DNA from: Amyelois transitella
Taxonomy: Eukaryota; Arthropoda; Insecta; Lepidoptera; Pyralidae
Length of the DNA: 64,000 nt
Direction of reading: 5' to 3'
Assembly (NCBI RefSeq): GCF_032362555.1
Contig: NC_083509.1
Location: forward strand, 5,727,001 to 5,791,000
Part shown: positions 1-13,259 of the stretch, piece after piece
How positions within the stretch are numbered: position 1 is the first letter of the stretch
Layout: each line of letters begins with the position of its first letter
Program-made: the position numbers and the translations under genes
Notes under the pieces: generated by a model
What the model saw: the letters and a program-made list of their open reading frames with translations, nothing else
Database searches by the model: none
What the model was told of the DNA's origin: nothing

Positions 1-3000
1 TAACAGGTACCTAGCTGTGCTGAAAAAATATGTTTTTCGTCAATAACTGTAAGTACGTAAGTAATACATATATTTGTAAAGAGTTCATTATGGTTCGATA
101 TAAATATATTATTTAATTTATAAAAAACTTATATTTTGGTAACGCCTAGAAATTGGAATAACATTTCATTTTCTCTCAGTTTTATTTGGTATTCCTATTT
201 ATTTTTTACTTTATTCTAATATTATTCTAATACGCGTATAGAAAAAAAAAATACATATATATAAATTGAAACATATTAAAAGTTATAATCATAGAACCTT
301 TCAACAATTTAGTTTAAATAGCGTCTGGCGGACGAAAATTAGACAAACACTAACGAACCTGGTAAGCCGTTAGGAATCCTGGCACGAGTTAGTAATATTC
401 TCCGATGCAAATACTCATAAAGTATTCTGCTCACACAAATATGGTGTAAGCAGTTAAGTTATGCACAGACCTGTACAACTAAGCTATGTTTGCATTAGAT
501 GAATCTTAGTCCATTTATCTTCCTAGGTAAAAATATATTCATATATCACATCTTTATCTGCTACGGAGTAGATTTCATGATTAAACTGAGGCATTGATGT
601 TCAGATAGTAACAGAAATAAGATTAGCTTTTTAAATAAAATATTTTTATACTTTCCATATTTTATATAATATCTTCCTGAATAAACAGTTCTCATCGCGA
701 AATAGTTAAATATTGTAAACATTTACGATCTTCTGTCCAAACAACGCCGGAGCTGAATAAACTAAATCATTGTATAGATCATAGGCTAAGCCAATAAAGT
801 ACGGTCCGTGAGACGCAATATTGCTTACGCTCTTACAATGTAGACAGATATTTCCGCTTGATGCATTTTTGATGTTTTTCTGATGTGGGTCTATCGCCCA
901 GTGCTATCTAAATGTGATGAATATTCAACACGTTGGCTTTACAGAGACGAGTGTTTTAATTGAGAAATCGATTGCGAATATAACGATTTTTATTCGCGAA
1001 AATGAATACATCATTAAGAATAAAAAAAGTTGTTTAGAGTACTTTAATACTAACATAAATTTCGACGATCTACTAAGGTGGCGTGATTAACATAGTATTA
1101 GTTTTCCACATATGAGTTTTGTGTTCAGGTTTGTATAAAATTTGTATTTTATTATGTTCGTTAATTAATGTTTACCGATATGCAATCAGTAGACAACTGA
1201 ACAAAACATAGCACTGTGAACATTAAAATTAAAATACTAAAAATTTTAAATCTCATTTTGTCATCCTTATCCATACTTTTTCCACATTTAAGTTGATTGT
1301 AACTTGACATAGACAACAGTATCCCCGTGAACCCATCAAATAAAGGGGCCTTCTGTGCATAGATAAAGGACGTTCGACTGTCGTCGACTAAATTGAATTT
1401 CGTGACGATAAATCCGACAACAAAATATGTCCCCCCTCTTGGCGAATCATAACACAGGTCACTTTATGATGTTGATTACAAATATCGGATGTTCATTGCG
1501 TTGGTTCGTTCATTTTTATAGAAATTATTTATAAAATATTCAGTAACAAATGTCTAAATAGAGATTTTCGTTTAAATTATATGAAATACTACTTTAAGTC
1601 GATGCTGGAAATTGAAGAACGAGTACATATAATTTGAAGACAACATAATTCTTAGCGTCGTATTGCATGACTATTCATTATTTTAAATCAAAACGATGAT
1701 TATTTAAAAAAAACGTTATTCAGTCCTTAAATTATGTTTTTAAAAATATGAAGGCTGCAGTCAAACGTCGGTAGGTATTCAACAGAGAGGTTAGGCTGTT
1801 ATTTTGCCATGCACGCTATGGCTGAGCAATATTTTTTTGAACTTGTTTACATACGCTACAACCAGAGAAATACAGAGAAACAGTGCTGAAAATGTTTTGG
1901 GGCCTACCCCAATACATTTTCAAGACTGACTCTACCTATAAAGCCAACAGTCTCGAAAGCTACTTGAAATAAAATTCTGGTACAGATAAGTTGCTAGCTA
2001 ATTTTAAGCTTATCTTTAGAATAAGACTCCAAAGTCTGTAAGTCTTTCTTTCGATTAACTTTTATAATGTTTGCAGGAAAAGAAGCAGCTGGCACACACT
2101 AAATTTTCTATGCTACCGAACCAGCATGGCAGCTTGCATAAGATGTATCTCTTCTTACTGGGAAAGAGATGGAGTGGTCCTATACTTAAGTATTTACAAT
2201 TTCGATAGTTTTTAGAACTGTTTATGGCAACATAAAACAGATACTCTTAACGGCATTAAGTCCGCCTTTTGCACATTTTTATTTTGTACAATAAAGTATT
2301 AAATAAATAAATGCATAAATACTATTCCTTTGTAGTTAAAGTATTTTGTAACACATGGCGAGGGGCGCCTGCGACAACAAACGGCTCGCAACACGACGAA
2401 TCAAGAGCTGAGTCAACCGGGGCTCCGCCATTCGCCTTCACCTATTTGCTAGCTGGAAATCTGAAGGGTCAACTGCATTTCATTGATATGAAACAAAGAG
2501 CATAGTTTCATTGCGTAACTGAGTTGTTTTTGCTACTTTTATGGATTCATTAGTTAAAATATTTTATTTTTATTAACTGATTTCAAAATAGAAATCTCGA
2601 TTCAACTGTTTATATTTCTAATTATTACAAAGCTATAGACCATTTGAACGTTCGCTTATGATGGACATTGTGACCTTTGTAGTATAAAAAATGTAAAGTG
2701 TGTCTAGGTATATTAAAAAAAATGGTTTTCTACTTAAAAATTATAAGCCGCAATTTAAACAGTAGGCTACCTATTAAATACTCACCATTTGCGAACGCAT
2801 TTTCTCGAATTCTCCTTGGTTTAATTACCTACTTACCTAAATATATTTGAGGCATTCTGTAACCAGAGATGTGGCAAACAAATGGCAGTAGTTATCCGGG
2901 CACCGCAGAGGGCAGTCTACAGAATTTATAGCTAAGACCCCGCTGAGCAGAACTAGCCTAGTCAAAATACGCCGCTGACTAAAGTATGTTAGATCTAGTT

Positions 3001-6000
3001 ATATGTATAACTAGTCTATTATAAAATATTTACAATAAAGCCTTATTATGGCTTAGCTGCTATGCCTCAAAGCCCGAGTGAAAAGTAATAAATGTATAAC
3101 TGAATGTGCAACTTGGAACACGCAAACGCAAGATTGATGCTGAAAAATTAACTTAGTTATTTTATTGTTAAAAAACGAAACTAAAAACATATGAATGCTT
3201 TGACATTGTTGTAAAACCTGACACATTAACTTAAAGTAAATAAAAAAGACAGTTCCGCTAGCAAAAAGTGGAAAGTAAACAGAACCCTCCAGTTCACTGA
3301 ACCTGTCGTGTTCACGATTATTTACCACAAAATTAAGTGGTGCATCATTTATTTCAGTTAGTTGCAGAGCGCCAGTGATGGCGGACGGTGGGCACTGCGA
3401 ACATGTTGCAAATAATTTAGTTATTCAATTCCATTTCTACAAACAGAACTGTCATCAATTCAATGCCGTATTCGATTACATACGGTATTCGCGGAGCATC
3501 CGCCGACCAAAACCGAATCGATTTGGTTGTCCGCCTGCAAACGCGCAGATTGGAAATATTGTAGCTTACTAGTACCTAGTTAATTTTGAAGTATTTATAA
3601 AAATGTGGTAAATACCTTGTTTTGCAATAGCTAACAACTGACTCATAGCAAAAAATAGAACGGAAATTAGATAAAACATTAAAATTTCTAAAAGCTGCTT
3701 TCTTTATTGAAACAGACACCGAAATATTTGCTTTATTAAATATTTCAACCGTTTGAAATTGGATGTTGTATGTACCCAATTAATGTCTTTTCATTACCCT
3801 GTCACTAAACCCTATTTCAATCTTGTGGCTTGCTGCAATTTATTTTAGTATAACGTTGTTTTACATCAACCCACCTCCGCACATTATAAAGATTAAAAGT
3901 TTCAGGTCGCGAGCGGGCTAATTAATCCGAGGCAGATATCCCGCACTAGCATACAATAATGATAAAACAGAAGGACAATTCAGATTACAATATAGAAATC
4001 ACTCATTGAACAATAAATCACAGGGAAAATGTGAGAAGCAATGCATTGATTATGAAGAATATCTATTTCCAATAGCATTAACCACAGCTATTGATTTCAA
4101 GCTTGAAGTTTACACTGCGTCTTGCTGAAGACAGACATGTAAGCCACAGGTAACCTGTTTGAAATAAATATGAATAAGAACCAAAAGTAATTAAGGGGAA
4201 TCACTTTTGATGTCACAAAATAGTAGAACGCGTTAAATATTAAGTGAATGTAAACTATTGAGATGTACAATCTCATTAGTTTGTGCTGCCATGTGAGGCA
4301 ATTACTCCACTCCTAGTTACGCTCTATTCTCACAGGAGTTGCACACTTGTTTAATCCGCATCATATTTATTTGTGAAGTATAACTGTAGAAAATATATTA
4401 CAATAGTAGAATTTTGTACATATTTTTATACACACATAAACATTGCATCTTTATCTCATAAGGTGTAGACAGAAAAACAGTCTGAGCAAATTTATCTAAT
4501 GTAAGCTTGTGTTCTCTTTTTTAAGCTATAGCTAAATTCATACTCAAACAATTCAAAAACACTATAAGTATGTAAAAAAATCTATATCGTTGATAAACGA
4601 ATTTACAATGTACGAAAAAGAAACTTCCTCACTCCACTAGGGGAGCTGAGCATTATGACGGCATCATCTAGGCATGATTAGCAATAATCAGCGGCCTTAT
4701 TCCCGCCACGGGCCCATGGGCGATTGGCAATCGACTGGCGCTTCGAAGCTCTCCGCAAACACAATAGCGACGCGATGGGCTCCAACTGAGCGAGCGCGAT
4801 CGCTCTGTCAATAATAACTCTCTTTTGGACATTTATTGCAAACGTTCATTCGACGTAAAGATTTTTTGATCTTCATATTTCTTTAATTGTGTTTAATAAT
4901 GATTTATTACATGACAACAATCTTGGTTCACGAAATTGCATGATGCATGCATGATTAATTTAAAATCTAGCGATGACGACTACAAGGACGTATATGATGA
5001 CTTGGGTAAAATATATAAATAGCGCAATTAACTTCCTTTTATTATTATAATATTAAGTAATAATATTATAACTTTTCATTTTTCATTATCGTTCTTCCAA
5101 TTTTATGAATAATCATCATAATCTGTCTCAGTTTGGTCCAAAGGTTTGACTGACAGAGAATGCCTTGTGGTATTAAGTCCACCTGTTACACATTTTACAT
5201 GCATAAAGTTAAAATAAATAATAAAATACCACTTTAAATCCAAGTTATGTCAACAACAAAGTACTATGCAATTTTCCTGTCAGTTCAACTGATCAAAGCA
5301 TTTCAATAGCTTCCTATGTATACACAAATACATATATGTTCTGGAAACCTATAAAAACCATTATATCTCTAATAATAATACTTCGCGTATTTTTGAGGAC
5401 TCAGTATATTTTGCGAGCATCACCTGGACGAATTCCCACATATTCTTAAAACAGCTTTATCCGAGGGTTCGGGCGATATGTGTTTTTAAAATCCTTTCCG
5501 TAATAAATTATTCCAAACGTATCTAACGGCTCTCAGAGCAAGAAACAATTCCTTTTACTATCCTTGTTTTCCGTAAGAGCGAAATATTTTTGTTTTACTT
5601 TGCACTTTACTATCTAGTAAATTTATAAGTAGGAACTTAGCATTACTTTTTAATTTACTACTTTGGTTCTACTTATTTGACCAGCTACAAATGTTATCTG
5701 TACTTAACGTAGATACTAGTATAATCTAACTAACCATACTTAACTATAAACATTTATTATACTTAGTAGCCAAAAGATTACAAAAGTAAGAGAAAAACAA
5801 ACAGATTTAAAACTTGTAAGATGAACTCGTGGAACAAAGAAGCATACATACATATGTTCATTGGATGAATATAATAAACTGATGAAAATTAATATAATCC
5901 CATAACTCAAACAATAAATAATGCTGATTCTGATTTACCTCCGACTGCAATCAATTATTTAGATTTGTTTAAAAATATCCCCCACACTTAAGTACATAAG

Positions 6001-6013
6001 TAGATAAATATTA
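1..6013. other. Gene-poor AT-rich spacer
   Basis: I see no gene here. Open frames are short, AT-driven and lack splice or start context. Three GC-richer islands stand out from the background and could be regulatory: about 2340-2480, 3360-3560 and 4680-4860. The last contains 'gcgagcgcgatcgctctg' and an unusually C+G-rich 150 bp. A decayed repeat A remnant is visible at about 2150-2190 ('gggaaagagatggagtggtc'), and a weaker one around 4440-4490. One octamer ATGCAAAT occurs near 404. Confidence 0.5.
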
Positions 6014-6170
6014 CTAGCTTTTGCCCGTGGCCTGGCGTGCATGGCAAGCAAACTTCCTTTTTCGTACCTCACACTATACGTATGCAAAATTTCATGAAGA
6101 TTGATTCATTGGTTTTAACGGGCATGATGAATAAACAAACACACTTTCACATGTAGTATATCAGTATAGC
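6014..6170 (-). mobile_element. Helitron fragment (3' end at left)
   Basis: The plus strand reads 'actagcttttgcccgtgg' starting at the A before CTAG. This is the reverse complement of a Helitron 3' terminus (...CTAG followed by T). The body contains the degenerate 'aaatttcatgaagattg' stretch that such elements share with the better copies in this window. The 5' end is eroded and I set it only roughly. Confidence 0.6.
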
Positions 6171-6407
6171 AAAGTAACTCATCTCGTAGTGACGTGCGAT
6201 CCACCGATTGCGCTGTATATCACACGCTCTTAGAAAAAGATCGTCTTCATTTCCGCACATCTATCATACGAGTGACAGTTAAAGGGTCTTCTAATTCTGA
6301 TAGATCGCAGACATATTCATTACACCCGACCCCGTAATTTGTTTAGATTCCAACAGATTTTCAAATCCTTTCTTGACTAGGATACCTATCCTTAAAATTA
6401 TTAAATA

Positions 6408-6451
6408 AAAAATATATACGAGTAGGTACCTACCTACTCGTATATATTTTT
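6408..6451. repeat. Perfect inverted repeat, 21-bp arms, 2-nt loop
   Basis: Left arm 6408-6428 and right arm 6431-6451 are exact reverse complements, with 'cc' between them. The core of the left arm is 'acgagtaggta'. The arms contain no recognisable transposon end, and I see no clear target-site duplication. It is one of several such hairpins in the window. Confidence 0.9.
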
Positions 6452-8206
6452 AATAAAGAATAAGCAATAAATCTATGCCTAGTTTGAAACTAAACATTCT
6501 TAAGTCCCGGCTTTCTATCTTGCGATCTGTTATAAAGATGAAATATTTTATATATCTAGGTAGTATATTGAAGATTTCTACTTTTATTTTATTTAAGTCG
6601 ATTTAAGTCGATACGATTCAGAATCAGATAAAAGGAAGTACATTTGGTATTATGGGTTTACTATAAATTAATAAAATTTTATTTTGTTGTACTAAACTCT
6701 ATTATATATAACGCCGCAATTTTTGTCTTTATATTATAAAGTTATACCAATTCCTAGATAAACTAAGAAAAATCGGTGGCTAAATGTGTGAACAAGAAAA
6801 CCCGAAGAGAATTTCTAGCGATGCATGAGCCAGTCTGTTTCAATTTCACGGGGCGTTTGTTGGGCGAAAAAGATGCCCAAAGGCGTCATTTGGCTGAAAG
6901 CTACCCGAACTTATAAGAACCTTATTTTTTATAACCAAACATAAAACTTTTAAAAAGTTATGAGAAAACAATAAGATAAAAAGACGCAAGAAGTATTTGA
7001 TCAATTTCCGTGATAGATCTGAGTATCAGAAAAACATTTCAATGTGTGTTCAAAAAATCTAATTTATGAATAGTTCTCAAAATGCAGTTATATCCTAGTA
7101 ATTAAAATAAAAGTTAATTTTTTTACCATTTCATTTTTTTCTTAATTATTTATAATTCGCAACTTTTTAAGTAATTATGGATAAATAAAACAAACTCTTA
7201 TTTCTCTACTTCTAAAACTAACCTCACTTTCTAATTAAACGAAAATAATGTCTACACACAACAATCTATATCCGTGTACAGGTCCGAGAAAGCAAGTGGA
7301 AATATCGGCGTGGAGCGTCAGGAGGGTACACATTTCCACTCCATCGTCAGCGGTGTCTGAGTGCAAAGGCGTGTCGGCCCCGGCCGCGTGGCTGAAAATT
7401 CAGCGGGGCCGGAAAATATGGCCGATGGAACCTTAATGTTTCCGACTTGGCCCGGGCACTTGCGGTCAGCCTTCGATGTCGCTATAAAACTCCACACAAT
7501 GAAGTTTTAGCGTCTATGTCACATTACTGTGGGTGATAGAAACTTATTGGTGATAAAACTATTGTAAATGTAATGTATTATTAAAGAATCATATTATAGT
7601 TTTGAGATACTATAATATGAATCCATATGAAACCTTGTCAACAATAGCATAAGTATGTTTTCGATCTAAAAATTATAAACTTTACAATAAAAATAAATTG
7701 ATAGAGCTAATTTAGGAGAGAAATCTAAAATTCTACATGAGTTCTCCAATTTTCCAATGACGAATGTGTTTTTAATGCACTTAGTGTGCAACGTTTACTT
7801 TTGCACCTATTTTCTTTTTTGACTTAGCCTCGCAAATGAACTGCTTCGAAGTGTATTAGGCGAAAATAATTATCTAGTGGCGATCTAGACGATCCAGTTC
7901 ACGAACTCATTAGTGGCGTATGTACCGGCCGGCTGCGGGACGTGTGATTGACACTGCGGAAATGATTCCTCGCCGCGGCGCCGGCGCTATCTCGTATGGT
8001 ACAATCGCACTTAAAACGTCTTTAGTCATTCAGAAAAATAAAAACACATAATTATATTCTAAATAATTGATGAAGAAAAATGATTAAGGAGAATGTGGAG
8101 CCGGTGCTATCTCTGAACACTAACATAGCAATGTCTCTTAATATGATCTCTTAATATGTTGGAAATTAAACTAGCTTCCTGTAAAAACCTGAATTACACC
8201 CATTTG
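6452..8206. other. Non-coding spacer with GC-rich islands
   Basis: No gene recognised. Two GC-richer islands, about 7290-7490 and 7880-8010, stand out from AT-rich flanks. The first holds a 9-bp inverted pair AGTGGAAAT...ATTTCCACT and a TATAAAA at about 7482. Such islands may be enhancers or promoters. A short imperfect palindrome lies at about 7588-7622. Confidence 0.4.
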
Positions 8207-8455
8207 ACGGCCTCTGTGGCGCAGCGGTAGTGCGCTTGTCTGTGTCACCGGAGGTCCCGGGTTCGAATCCCGGCCGGGGCATGATGAGAAACGAACTTTC
8301 TCTGATTGGCCTGGGTCTTGGATGTTTATCTATATAAGTATTTATTATAAAATATAGTATCGTTGAGTTAGTATCTCGTAACACAAGACTCGAACTTACT
8401 TCGACGCTAACTCAATCTGTGTAATTTGTCCCGTATATATTTATTTATTTATTAT
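8207..8455 (+). mobile_element. tRNA-derived SINE
   Basis: The head resembles a tRNA, with an A box ('tggcgcagcggtagtgcg') and a canonical B box ('gggttcgaatcccgg'), the two parts of an internal RNA polymerase III promoter. A tRNA-unrelated body follows, containing 'gagttagtatctcgtaac' and 'aatttgtcccgtatat', and then an A/T-rich tail of 'ttta' repeats. The anticodon arm does not pair well, so this is a retroposon and not a working tRNA gene. A 3' fragment of the same family lies at 21015-21145. Confidence 0.88.
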
Positions 8456-9872
8456 TATTTATTTAACCCGGGATCTCTTTCAGAAAGCTGAAGATTTTAC
8501 CAGGTTTAACACTAAGGGAAAGAAAGCAAGTAAGTAATTTTTTTACAAAATCCTCAGTTACATAAATAAATTGACGGAGAAATATCAAGAATAATGTGTC
8601 ACCAGTGGTTCACGCACAGTATACACTTATACAGAAATGTAGATATTAGAATTAAGAATAATATATTATTTCATTTAACTACAAACTCCGGATTGATTAA
8701 TATTACATTCTTATGAGATGGTTACTACAGTGTAATTGAATGTCAGAATCCTACCATCACAAAGGAACGAAAAAACTACAGACTTTCTAGATATACCTTA
8801 CTGTCGAATAGTTACTAGATGTACACAAGTTACAGAACAACAAAATAAATACAACGTTGCTAAGGTGCAGCAGTCTTTAATTTAAGAAACAAAATCGAAT
8901 TATTTTAAGTTTTGCAGGAGCGCAGAACTAACCTCAGCAGTAAACCTGTTCTTCGAGAAGGTTTTATTGCAGCTGTGTACACTTTTGTTCGTGATTGTAC
9001 TCCCTCATTTGTTGATTATACAGTTATATTTGATTTTGTTTCTGATACTGGGTAATACTCTTCAGTGTTTACCCTTTTCAAGGTACTGAATGAACTTAAT
9101 TTGTATATGGTGATGACAGAAAAAATATACCTGATTGTTTATAATTCAATTATTTTCCATAAGGTACAACTCGAGAATTGAAACTAATATCAACCAATGT
9201 CGTCATTATCCCATTCATAAATCCTTACCTATTCATAAATTCGAATCTCATTTACGAAAACGTGTAGGTACAAATAATAAGGGCCGAGATAACGCCACGG
9301 TTCCTTTTTTCGGGAGCGGCCGAAAGGATTCCCGGAAACAATTTCGCTGAGATGATACCATAGGGTGAAATAAACCGTAACAGCAACTGAGGAAGCCCGT
9401 AAAAGCGATTCGCTCAAAATTAACTCAATCGACATTGTTCCTAAATTTTTCACGACGTGTGTGTATTGTGTATGGCGTGTAGGTATTCTGATTTAGTATT
9501 ATTTTTTTATGGGAAAGACGAGACCGTTTTTGTTTTTTACTGTATGTATCATTATTATGATCCTTTTTCGTCCTGGGGAGGTCATTGATTACAATTCCAA
9601 ACTTAGCCTTATTTTCTACCGTAAGAAGTCGAATAGTAACATTTGACACTACTTTAACAGTCTTCTATTTATTAAAAAAGAACAAAACCGACTGGAGCAA
9701 CTGGAGAGCTGTAACGATTTTAAGCTATTATAAAACGAGCACGCTTAACGCTCTGTAATAACAAATAAGATGGCTAAAGTAAAATACCAGCAATAAAAAT
9801 TAGCGAAGTCAGTACCTAATTCGAGAAGTTACCAAAATGAGACTCCCGACCGCGCAGCATCAACACTTATTA
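8456..9872. other. Non-coding spacer
   Basis: I recognise no gene. A GC-richer stretch at about 9270-9350 ('gggccgagataacgcc', 'cgggagcggccgaaagg') is a possible regulatory island. The rest is AT-rich, without repeats that I can place. Confidence 0.35.
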
Positions 9873-11532
9873 AAGCGGGATTAACTCGTTCAAACTGCGA
9901 TTGAACTTACAACTCTTACAGCCCCTTTTAGAATCTGTCTTCTGTTTATTTTGTTTGCTTTGGTTTAATTGCAAATTATATTATATCAAAGAAAAATTAA
10001 ATATTCCGTAGCTTGTTAATTATGTCTTCATATATAACTTTTCCCAGACTTTTATTTTGGAAATTAAAGTACACACACACGCACATAAATACGTCTTATT
10101 CTTACATACATACATATAATCACGTCTATATATTCCTAGCAGGGTAGACAGTTTTGAAAGACTTATAGGCCACGTTTAGCTGTTAGTAGATTATTATTAT
10201 TTATTTGAGGTAAATTAGATATTATGAAGCAAAGAAAACAATCATGTGATTGATGATGTAAAAGACCACGTAGATGATCAGAGATGGTGACAGATTGCTA
10301 GTTCGTTCCATACATTTCACGTCTATATGTCTTGCGGGGTAGACAGTGCCAATAGCCTTAAAAAGACTAATAGGTCACGTTCAGCTGTTTGGCTTAATGA
10401 CAGAATTGGGACTCAAATAGTGACAGGTTGCTAGCCCATCGCCTAAAAGAAGAATCCCAAATTTATATGCCTATCCTTTAGTCGTCTTTTACGACATCCA
10501 TGGGAACGTGATGGAGTGGTCCTATTCTTGTCTTTGGGCCGAGAACCTCACGATTAGTCTGATACAATTATTTATTTGTAAACATTCAAATATTATTAAA
10601 AAAAAATGTTTCTTAAATTTTCACTTGTACCGAATAATCTGTAAAACAATCTAGAACAATATTATAATACCGTTAGGGATTTCATGTTCAAAATAATTTT
10701 CTTTTTTGTAATATCCCGGAAACGCAAGTTAATCTAAAAACTATTATTTTAACAACATATGACAAGTCCCATACAAGTTATGTCTATAGCATCGGAGCTT
10801 TGAAACTGTAAATGCGATTGGCAACTCGAGTCAAACAGACGGTTGTGTAGGTAGGTAAGTTGTACCTAGTCATAATGTTGTGCAAAAAGTGTCGTTACGT
10901 CAAAATGCAACTTCCCCGTAGAAATTACACTAATTAACACAAATTTGCGCCTGTTGTATTAAATTCCCTCATGTTTGCCTGCGGATGCTCACTCCGGTCG
11001 TAATGGCCACACACGCAGCTCTACTAAAGAACGCGATATTTCTTTCGTCGAGACAAATAGCGGTCGAGCGTTAGTTTGATTGGAGGTTATTTGTTGCCTT
11101 TACAATAAACATTAGAGCGAGCCAGAGTTGTACTGAAAACGGAAGTTTTATCTCGTAGAAGTGTAATTGTAAGAACAATTAGGTAGTTGTTTACCTGGGT
11201 GAAAATGAAAATAGAAATATTTCTTGGTGTGTCCAAGAAGTTCTCTGATTAACCCATTGGTAGACTGTAAAGTGGTAAGTTAAGCTGGCCAATTTTATTA
11301 CACAGATTGATTAAAAAAAAGAAAATTAAAAAAGCAAATTTTTTGTCTATTGTTAACAAAACCATATTCAAAGTTTGACTTTAATAAATACTTACCAGCT
11401 TCGTTTAAATAGACATTCTACATAATAGAGTTTTATTCAGAAGGTAGCCAATGTTTTCCATTAAACATGTGTGGGGTTTACGAAATGTAAGTTGTCATTG
11501 TCAATCGTAGTTTGAACGAGTTAATCCCGCTT
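9873..11532. mobile_element. Candidate DNA transposon with 32-bp terminal inverted repeats
   Basis: Positions 9873-9904 and 11501-11532 are reverse complements over 32 bp with one mismatch. Both ends begin AAGCGGGATTAACTCG reading inwards. The 1660 bp between them hold no transposase that I can read and carry later insertions (repeat A at 10119-10195 and 10317-10560), so any element is old and non-autonomous. I see no convincing target-site duplication: the flanks are ...TTATTA and ATTTG. An inverted duplication of some other origin is therefore possible. Confidence 0.55.
10317..10560 (+). repeat. Repeat A, near full-length copy
   Basis: This is a good reference copy. It begins 'cacgtctatatgtcttgc', continues through 'ttcagctgtttggcttaatg' and 'aatagtgacaggttgctagc', and ends with 'gatggagtggtcctattc' and 'gccgagaacctcacg'. 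A partial copy of its start lies just upstream (10119-10195). The sequence downstream to about 10660 is shared with the copy at 12601-12910, so either the element extends further or the two loci are paralogous. Confidence 0.8.
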
Positions 11533-12268
11533 ATTTGTAGATAACAAGTAACTCTCTCTATGCGTGTTCACAGTGGTATTCTCCGTTACGATAGTTCGGG
11601 CCCAGGCTTCGCATAACATTTAACCCGCATTAGAATCATGCTACATACCTTGTCTCACATTCCTCGCTAAAAGCGTGTCTATTAATCCATTACGCTAGAA
11701 ATTAGGATGGGCCGCTCGTACCCACCCTTGTCAAATCAGCGTACAATAGCTGAATGTAACTATTCTCATAAAAACATTCCCGACGGAGCCTCTGTTTGAC
11801 GTAACTATGGGAAATGAGCGTAACAAATTGAGGAAGAGTAAATTGTACATGTAAAATGGTTTCTTCGGTAATAAAAATAACTTTAAAATATAAAATCGTA
11901 CTTGATTTTATCAAAGTATCCACTTTTACAACTACGAATAAGACATACATACATATAATTTAATTGCCGTTCTTTAGTCTCGTAATTCCATATTTATATT
12001 GTCTTTACAATGTAAGTGTACCTAACTACCTAGCTATCAAACAAATAAGAATAAAAAAAGAACTAAGAAGGGCACTCAGTAATTGACTGACATAACGCAT
12101 AAGGACTGTAACCCTTATCGCTGCTTGCAGATTTGTAGTTTGGCATTCAATTGGAGGATTTTCTGAAATTCCCGGAGAACGGTAATTTACGGGATATTTC
12201 GTTTTACTAGTAGTTGACTGATTGCAAGAAATTAGTTCAATAGCTTATTTGATAAAATTTATATTTTA
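11533..12268. other. Non-coding spacer
   Basis: I found no gene or named repeat here. The open frames are short and have no coding signature. Confidence 0.35.
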
Positions 12269-12480
12269 CTAGCTGTTGCCCGCGACTTCATCCACGTAAA
12301 TTTCGAGTTGAATCTTGATCATACAGACAGACAGACAAAAAATATAAAAAAAAATTCTCTAATAGTCATAATATTAAATGTACAGACAAAATATTTTTAC
12401 CGTTTTATTATATGTAGTTTTTTGATTTTCAGTTTTTTTAAATAAAATAGTAATCAACACAAAAAAACATATTTTTAATA
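12269..12480 (-). mobile_element. Helitron-like fragment
   Basis: The plus strand shows 'actagctgttgcccgcgac', the reverse complement of a Helitron CTAG 3' end, and then 'catacagacagacagacaaa'. A related stretch recurs at 13260-13450 ('catacatatagacggacag' followed by a similar 'aaaatatttttactgtttt'), so the two copies are paralogous. Confidence 0.55.
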
Positions 12481-12494
12481 AAAAAAATGTTTTT

Positions 12495-12562
12495 GTTGTA
12501 ATTCGAACTTGGACTGCCAACTTCACAGTCTCACGCACCAACCACTGGACCATCGAGCCCGT
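12495..12562 (-). repeat. tRNA-like SINE head
   Basis: On the minus strand the sequence reads 'gggctcgatggtccagtgg', which resembles an A box, then 'gtccaagttcgaattac', which resembles a B box. It is tRNA-sized but lacks a clean cloverleaf, and A-rich sequence follows it. I read it as the head of a second tRNA-derived SINE family and not as a tRNA gene. Confidence 0.55.
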
Positions 12563-12600
12563 TGTGTCGAAATTAAAGTAGACTACATAGAGATACATAT

Positions 12601-12910
12601 GGTCACGTCTATATCCCTTGCGGGGTAGACAGAGCCAACAGGCTTAATGATAGAATTGAAATTCAAATAGATATTCAAATAGATAGATAGGTTGCTCGCC
12701 CATCGCCCAAAAAGAACCCCAAGTTCATAAGCCTATCCCTTAGTCGCCTTTTACGACATCGATGGGAAAGAGATGGAGTGGTCCTATTCCTTTTTTTATT
12801 GGTGCCGAGAACCTCACGACTACAGTTACATATTTGTAAACTTAGAAATATTATAAAGAAAAAAATGTTTCTTAAATTTTCACTTGTACCGAATAAACTA
12901 CATATAAAAC
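12601..12910 (+). repeat. Repeat A copy with shared 3' extension
   Basis: It contains 'tatatcccttgcggggtaga', 'aatgatagaattgaaattc' and 'gatggagtggtcctattcc'. Beyond the usual end, 'tgtttcttaaattttcac' and 'ttgtaccgaataa' match the sequence after the 10317 copy. Another repeat A tail ('tgccgggaaccacacgg') lies at about 12937-12953. Confidence 0.75.
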
Positions 12911-13259
12911 AATCTTGACGATCTTTTTTGTATTAGTGCCGGGAACCACACGGTATTAAAGTAGACTAACAAACCAAAAATCTTTTTACGTGAGAATTAC
13001 GCATGTTATGTGCGGCAAAATCAGAATATTATCAAACTGATTTTCACTTAGGTATTTATTATGTTATAGGAATTATGCTGTCGTACAATGATAAATGACT
13101 TTGAATTTTAAATTTCGTAACTTATTTGCAGGCAAACTCATGCCTTGAGTTCATTTAAATGTCAATAACTTTTTTTAGTAAACCGATTTTGATGAAATAA
13201 ACTTTAAATGTTTTTTTGAGAAAAACAAAGCAATTGGTGACAAACAAAGCAAGTTTTAA

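Noticed and set aside
8207..8285. Possible tRNA gene
   Set aside because: A and B boxes are good, but the anticodon and acceptor stems do not pair properly and a SINE body follows, so it is a retroposon head.
12495..12562. Possible minus-strand tRNA gene
   Set aside because: B box present but no coherent cloverleaf. Best read as a SINE remnant.
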